NCBI RefSeq assembly: GCF_024362405.1
Contig: NZ_CP101454.1
Location: 3,906,001-3,970,000 of the forward strand
Direction of reading: 5' to 3'
From: Halorarius litoreus
GTDB taxonomy: Archaea; Halobacteriota; Halobacteria; Halobacteriales; Haloarculaceae
Length of the DNA: 64,000 bases
Positions 1 to 8,269 of this stretch are shown here, piece after piece; the first letter of the stretch is position 1; each line of letters begins with the position of its first letter. The notes beneath the pieces are model-generated. The model had not been told where the DNA came from and ran no database searches. It saw only the letters and a list, made by a program, of their open reading frames with translations. Made by a program: the position numbers and the translations under genes.

Positions 1-510
1 GAGCAGAAAGCCGACAAGTGGATGGAACTCGCGTTCGGTGACGACATCACCGACGAGAAGTTCTCCAGCGTGGCGAACGAGCTGCTCGCGGAGTACGAAT
101 CGCTGTACGAAGGGTTCGAGGCCGCGGCCATCCACGGGCCCGAAGCGCTCGAGGGCACCGACCTCACCGACGACGAAATCGAGGCGCTCGTCGACACCGC
201 CCGCGAGAACGTCTCGGTCCCGTACGTCACCGTCACGGGCTACATCGACCTCCGCTCGCCGAACCCCAACGGCGTCGAGGACGTGCGGGAGGCGCTCGAA
301 GCCGCCGGCGGCAACGGCGAGGTTCCCGACGAGGTCGACCTGACCGTGACGTACGTCGGCGCGCCGGAGTACCGCATCCGCGTGCAGGCACCGAACTACA
401 AGACTGCGGAGTCGCAGCTCGAAGCGAGCGCGGAGCGCGCCCAGGAGGCCATCGAGGCCGCCGGCGGCACCGCCGACTTCCACCGCGAGCGGAAGACCGA
501 CGACGAGTAG
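1..510 (+). CDS. Translation initiation factor aIF2 subunit alpha, C-terminal part
   Basis: The 5' end lies outside the window; reading is open from base 1 to the TAG at 508-510, giving the last 169 residues. aIF2 alpha is one of three subunits that deliver initiator tRNA-Met to the small ribosomal subunit. The visible part matches the C-terminal alpha/beta domain of the family: a segment around [20 protein letters not shown], then [20 protein letters not shown], and a helix ending in an acidic tail. The next gene, Nop10, starts on the base after this stop, so the two are almost certainly co-transcribed. In related haloarchaea this gene sits in a ribosomal protein operon. The identification is from remembered family sequence and is confident. 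Confidence 0.93.
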   Translation, partial: EQKADKWMELAFGDDITDEKFSSVANELLAEYESLYEGFEAAAIHGPEALEGTDLTDDEIEALVDTARENVSVPYVTVTGYIDLRSPNPNGVEDVREALEAAGGNGEVPDEVDLTVTYVGAPEYRIRVQAPNYKTAESQLEASAERAQEAIEAAGGTADFHRERKTDDE

Positions 511-696
511 ATGCACTCCGACATCCGCGTCTGCAGCGAGTGGGAGACGGCCCACGAGCGGCCGGTGTACACGCTCGGCGACACCTGCCCCGACTGCGGC
601 GCGGCGACGGCGAACAGCGCGCCCGCCCCGTTCAACCCCGAGGACCGGTACGGCGAGTACCGGCGGCGGGCCCGGCGGCGACGACGCGACCAGTAG
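511..696 (+). CDS. nop10: H/ACA RNP component Nop10
   Basis: A 61-residue protein of the size typical for archaeal Nop10. Nop10 binds Cbf5 in H/ACA guide ribonucleoprotein particles that convert uridine to pseudouridine in rRNA and tRNA. The N-terminal zinc-ribbon half shows a CSEW segment and CPDCGA, followed by the characteristic NSAPAPFNPEDRYGEYRR linker and a basic tail. The archaeal zinc site is incomplete here: only Cys at residues 8, 27 and 30 are visible. The ATG abuts the aIF2 alpha stop (TAGATG), which suggests translational coupling. The aIF2 alpha-Nop10-PAC2 order is a conserved euryarchaeal arrangement. Confidence 0.93.
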   Translation: MHSDIRVCSEWETAHERPVYTLGDTCPDCGAATANSAPAPFNPEDRYGEYRRRARRRRRDQ

Positions 697-779
697 TCTT
701 TCTCGCGCCCGAACCGAACGCGGTTCCTCAAGCGCAGTTCAGTAAGCTGCGTTACAAAAATATCATTCAGATTAGCATT

Positions 780-1085
780 ATGGCGGTCGCGCCCCCAGTT
801 ACACCTGTGATGCGAGGAAGCCGAACCGGGCCGGGCAACTCGCTCGGCCCTCGACCGACGTACAGCCCCGGGCGGACGCTCGCGGGGGCGCTGCTGCTGT
901 TCGCGGCCTTCGTGGTCGGCCTGGTCGTGGTCAGCTCGCCGGCGGCCACCGCGATGGCCGGGAGTGCCACGTTCGTGGCCGTCACGGCCGCACGCTTGGT
1001 ACGCCGGCGGCTCCGACGGCGGCGAGCGACGGGCCGCACCCGACAGGTCTGTGTGCCGAGGACGGACCGCTGTATCGAGGCCTGA
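780..1085 (+). CDS. Small hypothetical membrane protein
   Basis: A 101-residue frame of unknown family. It has a hydrophobic stretch around LAGALLLFAAFVVGLVVVS, a second from about AMAGSATFVAVTAA, then a strongly basic LVRRRLRRRRATGR segment, which suggests a hairpin of two membrane segments with a cytoplasmic basic tail. An AT-rich element (aaaaatat, 756-763) precedes it and is the only good promoter between Nop10 and the PAC2 gene. An alternative ATG lies at 810. A DNA-level GC bias consistent with coding and the promoter argue that it is real, but nothing in the sequence reveals a function, and it could be a spurious frame. Confidence 0.5.
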   Translation: MAVAPPVTPVMRGSRTGPGNSLGPRPTYSPGRTLAGALLLFAAFVVGLVVVSSPAATAMAGSATFVAVTAARLVRRRLRRRRATGRTRQVCVPRTDRCIEA

Positions 1086-1114
1086 GCGACCTCACGGCTC
1101 GACCGGACCGAACC

Positions 1115-1124
1115 GCACTTAAGT
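1115..1124 (+). promoter_or_regulatory. TATA box of the PAC2-family gene
   Basis: The element cacttaagt is centred about 27 bp before the ATG at 1147, the spacing expected if the transcript begins at the start codon (leaderless), which is common in haloarchaea. Confidence 0.6.
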
Positions 1125-1146
1125 CGGGAGCGACCCAACACGCTCC

Positions 1147-1905
1147 ATGAACGAGTTCGACATCGAGGAGTACGCCGACCCCGACCTCGACGACCCCATC
1201 CTCATCGAGGGGCTGCCGGGCGTCGGGCACGTCGGGAAGCTCGCGGCCGAACACCTCGTCGAGGAGTTCGACGGCGAACTCGTCGCCCGACTCTACTCGA
1301 CGCACTTCCCGCCGCAGGTGTCGGTAGAAAACGGTCGGACGACGCTCGCCTCCGCGGCGTTCCACGCGGTCCACATCGACGGCGAGGAGCCGACCGACCT
1401 ACTGGTACTCACGGGCGACCATCAGGCCGGCGACGGCCCCGGGCACTACCATCTCACCGACCGCCTGCTCGACATCGCGGAGGAGTACGGGTGTGAGCGC
1501 GCGTTCGCCCTCGGTGGGGTCCCGACCGGCGAACTCATCGAGGAGTACTCGGTGCTCGGTGCCGCAACGACCGACGCCCTCATCGAGGAACTGGAGGGCC
1601 TGGGCGTCGAGTTCCGCGAGGACGAACCCGCCGGCGGGATCGTCGGCGTCTCGGGGCTCGTCCTCGGCCTCGGCGAGCGACGCGGCCTCGACGCCGCCTG
1701 CCTGATGGGCGAGACCTCGGGCTACCTCGTCGACCCGAAGAGCGCACAGGCCGTGCTCGACGTGCTGGGCGACCTGCTCGCGTTCGACGTGGGCTACGGC
1801 TCGCTCGCGGACCGCGCCGAAGAGATGGAGGAAGTCATCGCGAAGATGCAGGAGATGGAGCAGGGGCCGACGCCGAGCGACGACGACCTCCGCTACATCG
1901 GTTAG
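1147..1905 (+). CDS. PAC2 family proteasome-assembly-chaperone-like protein
   Basis: A 252-residue cytoplasmic protein of the PAC2/ATP-grasp-like family, related to eukaryotic proteasome assembly chaperone 2; the archaeal role is not established. Family signatures seen are the N-terminal LIEGLPGVGHVGKLAAEHLV segment, YSTHFPPQV, LVLTGDHQA, and the Gly-rich centre GGIVGVSGLVLGLGERRGLDAACLMGETSGYLVDP (quoted in part). A C-terminal Glu/Met-rich helix (residues about 222-240) probably forms a coiled coil. The gene follows aIF2 alpha and Nop10 as in other haloarchaea, but has its own TATA box and is probably leaderless. It converges with the tiny gene on the other strand, sharing four bases. Confidence 0.9.
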   Translation: MNEFDIEEYADPDLDDPILIEGLPGVGHVGKLAAEHLVEEFDGELVARLYSTHFPPQVSVENGRTTLASAAFHAVHIDGEEPTDLLVLTGDHQAGDGPGHYHLTDRLLDIAEEYGCERAFALGGVPTGELIEEYSVLGAATTDALIEELEGLGVEFREDEPAGGIVGVSGLVLGLGERRGLDAACLMGETSGYLVDPKSAQAVLDVLGDLLAFDVGYGSLADRAEEMEEVIAKMQEMEQGPTPSDDDLRYIG

Positions 1906-2069
1906 TCCCAGTTCGTCGTCCAGCGGAGCCCACGGGTGGCCCGCGTGACGGTCCCCGACCAGCCGCAGTCGGTGCACGCGAACAGCCCCTGCCCCTCCAC
2001 GAGCGTCGCCTCGCACACCGGACACGGCCAGTCGTGGTCCGGCTCGCGAGTGGTGACCGCCGCTGTCAT
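1902..2069 (-). CDS. Zinc-ribbon micro-protein
   Basis: A 55-residue protein with two Cys pairs, CPVC (residues 16-19) and CTDCG (32-35), the spacing of a small zinc ribbon. Haloarchaea encode many zinc-finger micro-proteins of this size; most have no assigned role. The ATG overlaps the stop of the upstream gene by four bases (ATGA at 2066-2069), so the two form a translationally coupled pair. The aromatic, Trp-rich tail (GLRWTTNWD) is distinctive. The TAA stop overlaps the stop of the converging PAC2 gene. It is too short to be found by length-filtered gene callers, so it may be missing from automated annotation. Confidence 0.7.
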   Translation of the reverse strand: MTAAVTTREPDHDWPCPVCEATLVEGQGLFACTDCGWSGTVTRATRGLRWTTNWD

Positions 2070-2293
2070 CGTTGGGGCACCTCTGTCGACGGCTCGTCCC
2101 AGCGGTCGTCCCCCTCCTCGGTCGCATCGAGCACTTCGGCCAGCGCCTCGGTCTCCGCCACGAGATCGGCCGTCAGCTCGGCGACGTCCGGATACTCCTC
2201 GGCAAGCGCACGCTCCGCGCGCCGGAGCTGTCGGTGGGCGTCCTCGACCTGTCGCCGCACCTCAGGCACCGAGGGTGACCGACTGGCAGTCAT
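2066..2293 (-). CDS. Hypothetical small helical protein
   Basis: A 75-residue acidic protein with no recognised family. Residues 8-57 have heptad-like spacing of Val, Leu and Ala (PEVRRQVEDAHRQLRRAERA, then LTADLVAETEALAEVL), so it is probably one long helical hairpin or coiled coil. It ends in a charged, disordered tail. It is coupled by a four-base overlap to the downstream zinc-ribbon gene, which suggests that the two products act together. Upstream lie 271 bp of non-coding sequence, which must hold its promoter. Confidence 0.6.
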   Translation of the reverse strand: MTASRSPSVPEVRRQVEDAHRQLRRAERALAEEYPDVAELTADLVAETEALAEVLDATEEGDDRWDEPSTEVPQR

Positions 2294-2564
2294 TGGCTAC
2301 CACCCCACATCCCGCCGTCGCACGCGATCGTGGTCGGTGGCTGTCGACGCTGATATCGCCCAGTCATGGGTGTCTGGCCCATATGCTCACCCGCGTGTGT
2401 CTGCATCTTCGTTATACATCTCCTACCCCCGGTGAAACCACGTTACTCGACGAGGGTCGAGAGTACGGCCGAGTTACTCGTTGCTCGCTGGAGGAGCGGG
2501 AAGGAGGAGAGAGTAGTAACGAGATACTGAAGCGTAGCTCGGCGATTACCAGGCGCCAGCCGGC

Positions 2565-5500
2565 TTACAGCCGACCGCCCGGCAGTTCGCCACCGAGGAC
2601 ACTACCGGTCGCGTCGTCGGCCCCGTCGTTGGTCGTGCCGTCAGCAGTCGCCCCGGTGTCGCTGGCCGTGTTCTGGCTCGCGCCGACGACCGTGACGGTC
2701 TTCGTCGACCCGCTCGCCGTGAGCCAGTTGCCGTCGACCTTCGCGGCCGCCGGTCCGAACGTGTACTGGCCCGTCGAGTCGGGCGCCTCCGCGAAGTAGT
2801 CGACCGTCCCGCTCCCGTCGGTAGCGTCGGCGACGACGTACGTGGCCTCACCCGAATCGTCGACGCTGCCCTCGCTGGTCCCGACGACCGTCCAGCCGTC
2901 GGGGACGGTGTCGCGGACCTCGGTCGCCCCGTCGGCCGACACCTCGACCGTCGCCTGGTACGTCTGCCCAGTGGTGAGGACGGTGCCGTCGTCACCGGTT
3001 CGCGTCGCCGAGACCGTCGTGGGAGCCGTGTCGACGCTCCAGTCGTCGCCACGCCCGAACGTGAACTCCTCGTCCCCGACGGTGCGGACCTGCTGGAAGC
3101 CGAGCGCACTCGTGAACACGAGGTACCCGAGGAACGACACCGTGTAGTCGAGCACGCCGAACGGGTGGAGGTTCGACTGACTCGCCGGCGGCAGCAGCGA
3201 CCCGACGACGTGGATGCCGGTCCCCGAGTCGCTCGACGGCGTGAGCGATCCCGTGGCGACCTGTCCGTCCGTGCGGCCGGCGACCGACGAGACCGCCGGC
3301 CCTGTCGTGAACGCCGTCTCGTTCACGAGATGGTTCGGCGCCTCGCCGTTCACCTTGTAGCCGAGCGGCGCGACCTTCCACAGCTGGTTCTGGATGGGCC
3401 GCACATCGGTCAGAAGCGGGTGGGAGAGATCCTTCTCGGTGTAGCGGGCGACCTCCTGGAACACCGTCTGGACGTCGCCGTCGGCGAACTGCCCGTCGGC
3501 GACGAGGTCGTTGTCCAGGGCGCGCAGGAGGTTGACGCCCGTGTCGGTCACCACGAGGTTGTTCCCGGCGTCGACGAACTCGTCGAGCGCGGCGACGTAG
3601 TCGGGGGCGGTCGCGTCCCCGCTGATGCGACCCTCGGCTCCGACGAAGTCGTGGATGACGACGGCGTGGTCGAAGCCGTCGAGTCCGCCGTCGGCGACCT
3701 CGGCGACCGAGACGGGAACGAGTTCGCCGGCGTCACGCACCGCGGCGTCGTAGTCGGCGAAGAACTGGAACGGCGTCACCTCGTAGTCGCGCTGACTGTA
3801 GCCGAGTGCGGCCTCCGGGTCCGGGTTCGCTCCCGACGAGAGCGTCCCGAACATGACCTCGACTTCCGAAGCGTCGGCCCGGAGGTTCGTCAGCCGGAGC
3901 GTCCACTCGCCGGCCTCGGGTTCGGCGACGTCCCACTCGGGGAAGCCACAGCACTTCCCGCCGACGCGCTTCTCGGTGATGCCCTCGAACGAACGGACGA
4001 CGTCGCCCGACGGCGAGACGAGTTCGAGGTCCATGACCGCGCTGTGGGCGTGCGTGTGGACCTGCATGCTGTGGAGGCCTTCGGGGATCTCCTGGGTTGC
4101 CGTCGTCGTCCCCTGCTCGGTGACGGTCGTCGACTGCCTGTAGAAGGCGGTCTCGGTCTCCGAACCGCTCCCCGAGCCACTCGACTCGCCGGTGAACGAC
4201 GCCTCGATCGTGTACTGGGCCGCGACGTTCGCGTACGTCTCCGCGATGAACGTGTAGGTTCCCTCCTTCTCCAGCGGGGCGCTGATGGTCTCGGGGTTAC
4301 TCGCGGTCGCCGCGCCGCCGATCTGCTTGCCGTCGGGGTCCTGCAGGTAGAACTCGAGGTCCTGGCCCGGCGGCGTCCACGAGAGCGAGGCGTCGACGGC
4401 GAACGGGTTCCCGTCGAGGTCGTCGGTGTGGAACGGCTCTTCGACGGTGGTCTCGGCGCCGGTCGCGCCGGGACCGATGGTGCCGCTCCGGGTGAACGAG
4501 TCGACCTCGGCGGTGTCGCTGGCGAACTCCAGGTCGTCAGCGGAGCGCGTGAGCGGGTCGCCGCTCGCACCGACCTCGCCGTCGACGATGTCGATGTCCG
4601 TCGGCGTCACGTACGCGACGCGCTCGCCGTCGCTCTCGCTCCCGGTCTCGACCTTGGTGTCGACGGTCGTGTCGAACTCGTCGGCGGTCGTCGGCGTGTC
4701 GGAGTTCCGCACCGCGAAGTCCGAGATGGTGCGGATGGCTTCCCGGTAGCCGATGACCTCCATCCGCAGGAGTTCGGGGTTGAAGACGTTCCCGCCGGCC
4801 ATGTGCGAGAACGACATCTCGAAGTCGAGCGTCGTCATCCCGAGCCCGCCGAGTTCCTCGGGGTGGGCCATCCAGTCGAGCATCGCCCCGCTCACGGTGT
4901 AGTCGATTGTGTCGTAGATGGTCGCGTAGTCGAAGCCGTCGTCGGGGAGGGCCCCGCCGTAGAGCCCCTGCGGGTTCCCGAACTCGGCTCTGATGGGTTC
5001 GGTGGCGTCGCCGATGGTCTGCCACTCCGAGAGCGCCCCGTCGAGGTTCTCCTTGATGACCTCGCACATCGCGTACACCTCGTGGGCCTCCTCCAGCGTG
5101 TACTGGTCCTGGCTGATGAGCCCGAGCACGAAGTCGGAGAATATCGGGCCGCCGTGGAGGTCCGCGCCGTAGTTCAGGTTCTCGTACCCGCGGAAGTGCT
5201 CGACGATGGCGAGCGCGTCGGGCACCTTCTCGCGGATGTAGTCGGGCGCCGCCTCGGGCTCGCCGGGGTTGTGAGCGGTCGTGATGTACCCCACGGTGGG
5301 GTACTGGCGGTTCGTGTCGTAGATTTCGGCGTTGCCACGCTCGTAGAGCGGCGCGGCCGGCGCGCGTGGGTGCGACGCGCCTGGGCCTCCGGTCTGCCAG
5401 CCGGAGTCGTACTGTGGGTTGCGTACCGCCCAGCCGTCGGGGTTCGTGAACCCGAAGATGAAGACGGCGTCGTCGAGCAGGTCGGGAATCGAGCCCGCCT

Positions 5501-6203
5501 TGTCGTCGCCGCGAGCGATGTTCTCGATGATGCGGGCGCCGGCCTCCGCCCCGGCGCGTTCGAGGCCGTGGAGCGAACACGAGTAGAAGATCTTCTCCTT
5601 CTCCTCGAAGGAGGCGTCGCTGTCGTAGTTCGTCACCTCCGCGACGAAGATGTCCTTCGGGTCGTTGCGGTCGGTGAGGTTGTTGGTGTGGCCCGGTGAC
5701 TTCCCGATGGACTGGACCCGAACCCGGCTCGGATACTGGGCCTCCAGTTGGGCGAGCCCGTCGGTCAACTGCTCGTAGGAGATGAAGTCGACCGAGCGCG
5801 TCGCCTCGGGGAACACCCCCAGCGGGTAGTAGCCGAGCCGCCAGAACGGGTTCGACCCCGGCGAGAACGAGAGGTTCTCCGCGGTCGGGAGCTCCGCGAC
5901 GGTGACGGCCTGTGCGGTCGTCAGCTTCGCGTACGCCGCCGGCTCGGGCGTCTCGGTGGTCAGGACCTCCGCGGACGTAGCCGCACGGACGGCATCGAGC
6001 CCGGCGGCGTCGGAGACCCGGATCAGTGTCGGGACGCTGTAGTCGAGGGGAGTGTGGTTCTGGACGTAGCGATACTCGGCGTCGAACGCCGTGACGTCGG
6101 CGTTCGCGGTCGCGTTGCCGGGCAGCGACAGCGCCGCACCGGTCGCCGCGGACAGGCGGACGAAGTCGCGCCGGGAGATGGATGCGTCGTCGAAGGGAGT
6201 CAT
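2565..6203 (-). CDS. Tat-exported M14-family zinc carboxypeptidase, multidomain
   Basis: A 1212-residue secreted metallopeptidase. The N-terminus has a twin-arginine signal (SRRDFVRLSAA, residues 10-20) and the start at 6203 was chosen because it places this signal at the N-terminus. The M14 catalytic domain spans roughly 120-510: zinc ligands His212 and Glu215 in LHGLERAG, His350 in GADLHGG, and catalytic Glu462 in TLDFEMSFSH. After it comes a pre-peptidase-like beta domain (about 620-700, DLEFYLQDPDGK), a second beta domain, an alpha/beta segment resembling a class I amidotransferase-like fold (DHAVVIHDF ... NLVVTDTG) and a C-terminal Ig-like domain. It is far longer than a typical carboxypeptidase (300-450 residues). 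It probably degrades extracellular peptides. No C-terminal anchor is visible. Confidence 0.88.
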   Translation of the reverse strand: MTPFDDASISRRDFVRLSAATGAALSLPGNATANADVTAFDAEYRYVQNHTPLDYSVPTLIRVSDAAGLDAVRAATSAEVLTTETPEPAAYAKLTTAQAVTVAELPTAENLSFSPGSNPFWRLGYYPLGVFPEATRSVDFISYEQLTDGLAQLEAQYPSRVRVQSIGKSPGHTNNLTDRNDPKDIFVAEVTNYDSDASFEEKEKIFYSCSLHGLERAGAEAGARIIENIARGDDKAGSIPDLLDDAVFIFGFTNPDGWAVRNPQYDSGWQTGGPGASHPRAPAAPLYERGNAEIYDTNRQYPTVGYITTAHNPGEPEAAPDYIREKVPDALAIVEHFRGYENLNYGADLHGGPIFSDFVLGLISQDQYTLEEAHEVYAMCEVIKENLDGALSEWQTIGDATEPIRAEFGNPQGLYGGALPDDGFDYATIYDTIDYTVSGAMLDWMAHPEELGGLGMTTLDFEMSFSHMAGGNVFNPELLRMEVIGYREAIRTISDFAVRNSDTPTTADEFDTTVDTKVETGSESDGERVAYVTPTDIDIVDGEVGASGDPLTRSADDLEFASDTAEVDSFTRSGTIGPGATGAETTVEEPFHTDDLDGNPFAVDASLSWTPPGQDLEFYLQDPDGKQIGGAATASNPETISAPLEKEGTYTFIAETYANVAAQYTIEASFTGESSGSGSGSETETAFYRQSTTVTEQGTTTATQEIPEGLHSMQVHTHAHSAVMDLELVSPSGDVVRSFEGITEKRVGGKCCGFPEWDVAEPEAGEWTLRLTNLRADASEVEVMFGTLSSGANPDPEAALGYSQRDYEVTPFQFFADYDAAVRDAGELVPVSVAEVADGGLDGFDHAVVIHDFVGAEGRISGDATAPDYVAALDEFVDAGNNLVVTDTGVNLLRALDNDLVADGQFADGDVQTVFQEVARYTEKDLSHPLLTDVRPIQNQLWKVAPLGYKVNGEAPNHLVNETAFTTGPAVSSVAGRTDGQVATGSLTPSSDSGTGIHVVGSLLPPASQSNLHPFGVLDYTVSFLGYLVFTSALGFQQVRTVGDEEFTFGRGDDWSVDTAPTTVSATRTGDDGTVLTTGQTYQATVEVSADGATEVRDTVPDGWTVVGTSEGSVDDSGEATYVVADATDGSGTVDYFAEAPDSTGQYTFGPAAAKVDGNWLTASGSTKTVTVVGASQNTASDTGATADGTTNDGADDATGSVLGGELPGGRL

Positions 6204-6385
6204 GCGTGCTCGCGGAGCAGTGCCCCGCGCTATCGTGGTCGGGGTACAGCACGCTACAAAGGGTTCTGACAACATCGTCCAAAGGCCCGTGTCAACACAC
6301 GTCAGTACGGGCAAGAACACCCGGAACTGCCCGTCTACGGGGGGCTCGGCCCGTCAGATACCCGCAGCACGTGCCCCGCCCGAGA

Positions 6386-6394
6386 GATTCTTAT
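6386..6394 (+). promoter_or_regulatory. TATA box deciding the start of the J-domain gene
   Basis: The element ttcttatgc lies about 27 bp before the in-frame GTG at 6417. The ATG at 6393 lies inside this TATA box, so it is unlikely to be the start; a leaderless transcript beginning at the GTG fits better. Confidence 0.5.
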
Positions 6395-6416
6395 GCGCAG
6401 TTCCCCAACTGAGACT

Positions 6417-7022
6417 GTGCTTCCGGAGGTGCTGACCGAGCTTCCTCGGTGGCTCGTTCTCGGTGTCGGGCTGGGGATGCTGGCCAGCATCGGCGTCGCC
6501 GGAGTGTTCGCGGTCGGCGTCCACCTGTTTCCGACGCAGCCACGCAAGACGGCCGAGATCGTCGACGGCGACGCCCGGCGTCGCACCGAGATTCGCCAGT
6601 ACCTCTCGGCCATCGGCGAGGCGTTCGCCGAGGACCACTTCGTCGAAGGCCAGGAGGTCGCCTTCTACCTCCCGAAACGCGACGTCGCCATCACGTTCGA
6701 CGCCCGTGCGTACTACCGTATCGAGCGATCACCGACCTACGCCGTCCTCTGTGAACACGAGATGCCGGGCGTCAATCTGGGGTATCGGCTGCCGTTCGAC
6801 ACCCCCGAGGTCGAGTTCGGCGACGAGGAGGAGACGGACATCGACCCCCGGGAGGCTGCCTTCTCGGTGCTCGGGCTTCCGTCGGGGGCGAGCGAGCGCG
6901 AGGTGAAAGCCGCCTACCGCGAGAAGGTGAAGGAGGTCCACCCCGACCACGGCGGCGATACCGACGAGTTCCGGCAGGTCCGCGAGGCGTACACGACGGC
7001 ACAGAAACACGCCCGCGCCTGA
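6417..7022 (+). CDS. Membrane-anchored J-domain protein
   Basis: About 201 residues. It has one N-terminal transmembrane segment (around WLVLGVGLGMLASIGVAGVF), a middle domain of unknown type with beta character, and a C-terminal J domain (about 143-200) containing the HPD motif at residues 175-177 in VHPDHGG. J domains stimulate ATP hydrolysis by DnaK/Hsp70, so the protein probably recruits the chaperone to the membrane. No Gly/Phe region or zinc-binding domain is present, so it is not a DnaJ orthologue. The start is placed at GTG 6417 because the earlier ATG at 6393 overlaps the likely TATA box; using 6393 would add eight residues. Confidence 0.85.
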   Translation: MLPEVLTELPRWLVLGVGLGMLASIGVAGVFAVGVHLFPTQPRKTAEIVDGDARRRTEIRQYLSAIGEAFAEDHFVEGQEVAFYLPKRDVAITFDARAYYRIERSPTYAVLCEHEMPGVNLGYRLPFDTPEVEFGDEEETDIDPREAAFSVLGLPSGASEREVKAAYREKVKEVHPDHGGDTDEFRQVREAYTTAQKHARA

Positions 7023-7068
7023 GGGCCGGGACCGCAGGACACAAACCCGCCGGCGTGGTACGACGAGT

Positions 7069-7290
7069 GTGCGCGTCGAAATCACCGATGTGGTCGTCGA
7101 GCAGTTGCGTGACGTACTGGAGAGCGGCGAGCTCGACGACCCAGCGAACTACATGGGCGCGCAGTTCGCCGCCCAGGACTTCGGGTTCGAAGAGCTGGCG
7201 ACGTTCGTCTACGAGGCGGACGCCGCGACGTACTACGAGGCCGTCCGGCAGGCCGCGAAACGCTCTGACGCCGACATCCCGTTGCGGTAG
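7069..7290 (+). CDS. Conserved small protein of unknown function
   Basis: A 73-residue acidic, mostly helical protein starting with GTG. I recognise no family motif with certainty. The sequence includes VVVEQLRDVLESGEL and a Tyr-rich second half (FVYEADAATYYEAVRQAAKR). It lies 46 bp after the J-domain gene on the same strand, and its stop abuts the stop of the converging hydrolase gene. The compact layout and haloarchaeal codon use support it as real. No cysteines or membrane segments are present. Confidence 0.6.
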   Translation: MRVEITDVVVEQLRDVLESGELDDPANYMGAQFAAQDFGFEELATFVYEADAATYYEAVRQAAKRSDADIPLR

Positions 7291-8217
7291 CTACGCGGTC
7301 GAGCGCCAGTCGTCCGCGGCCCCGGTTGGGTCGCCAAGCGCGGCCGGGAACACCTCGTCGAGCCGGAGCATCATCGAGAAGTGTGCCTCGTCGTCGAGCA
7401 CGTGGAGCGTCGCGTCCGGCAACTGTGCTGCCAGATACTCCCCGTGTCGGAGTGGCACCTCCTCGTCGAGGACGCCGTGCCACACGTCGACCGGACAGGT
7501 GACTTCGTGGAGGTCGAACCCCCAGTCACCGTTGAGGATGTGTGTCTCGGTCGCGACGCCGCGGATGCCCGACCGGAACGCCTCACGCATCGACGCCGAC
7601 GCGCGCTCGCGGAACTCGTCGTCGCGGAGCGTCTCGCGGTCGGGCGCAGGGAGGGACTCGGCGACGCGCTCCAGCCCACGCTCGGAAGTGACTATCCACT
7701 GGACGATCGCCTCGGCGAGGTTCACCGGGTAGAGCCCCCGCGACCGGAACCGCACCCTATCGAGGACACTCGCACCTGGCCGAGGGCCGAGGGGGCGGCG
7801 CGGGGCGAGCGAGCAGACGAGCCCGATGCGCGTCACCCGGTCGGTGAGCCGAGCACCACACGCCAGCGCGAACGGCCCGCCACCGGAGATGCCGACGACG
7901 GGGAACCGCTCGAGGCCGAGGTCGTCAGCGAGCGCGTCGACGTCGTCCGCGAAGTCGACGACGCGGCGGCCGGGCTGGAACGTCGAGTGACCCATTCCCG
8001 GCCGGTCTGGGACGATGACGCGGACCCCCGCAGCGAGCATCGCGCCGTCGAACTCGTCGCTCATGAGCCGCGACCCGGGCGTGCCGTTGAGGAAGAACAG
8101 CGTCGGGCCGTCGCTGGCGCCGTAGGTCGCGTAGCTCAAGATTCGGTCGTCCGGCAGAACCAGCACCGACGTCCGGTCCGCCGCGGTGCGCGTCTCTGGG
8201 CGCTCGTTCGGGGACAT
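7291..8217 (-). CDS. Alpha/beta hydrolase
   Basis: A 308-residue cytoplasmic hydrolase of the alpha/beta fold. The nucleophile elbow is VVGISGGGPFA with Ser111; the likely acid is Asp251 in WHGVLDEEVP and the base His279 in DDEAHFSMM. The oxyanion-hole segment is FFLNGTPGSR (41-50), and DRPGMGHS follows the next strand. The length and order match proteins related to proline iminopeptidases, esterases and haloalkane dehalogenases. The substrate cannot be told from sequence. The ATG at 8217 was chosen over two upstream in-frame codons because it gives a normal N-terminus. It converges with the small gene at 7069-7290 without a gap. Confidence 0.88.
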   Translation of the reverse strand: MSPNERPETRTAADRTSVLVLPDDRILSYATYGASDGPTLFFLNGTPGSRLMSDEFDGAMLAAGVRVIVPDRPGMGHSTFQPGRRVVDFADDVDALADDLGLERFPVVGISGGGPFALACGARLTDRVTRIGLVCSLAPRRPLGPRPGASVLDRVRFRSRGLYPVNLAEAIVQWIVTSERGLERVAESLPAPDRETLRDDEFRERASASMREAFRSGIRGVATETHILNGDWGFDLHEVTCPVDVWHGVLDEEVPLRHGEYLAAQLPDATLHVLDDEAHFSMMLRLDEVFPAALGDPTGAADDWRSTA

Positions 8218-8269
8218 CCTCCACACTACGACGCCCGAGACGATAACCGTTCATACGGTTGACGGCTCG

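Noticed and set aside
2477-2523. Possible hairpin CTCGTTGCT / AGTAACGAG downstream of the M14 gene
   Set aside because: 29-base loop, one wobble pair and no T run on either strand; too weak to call a terminator.
3165-5699. Long open frame on the plus strand (844 codons) inside the M14 peptidase gene
   Set aside because: Arg/Val/Asp-rich translation without domains, antisense to a gene with clear catalytic motifs; a by-product of high GC and codon bias.
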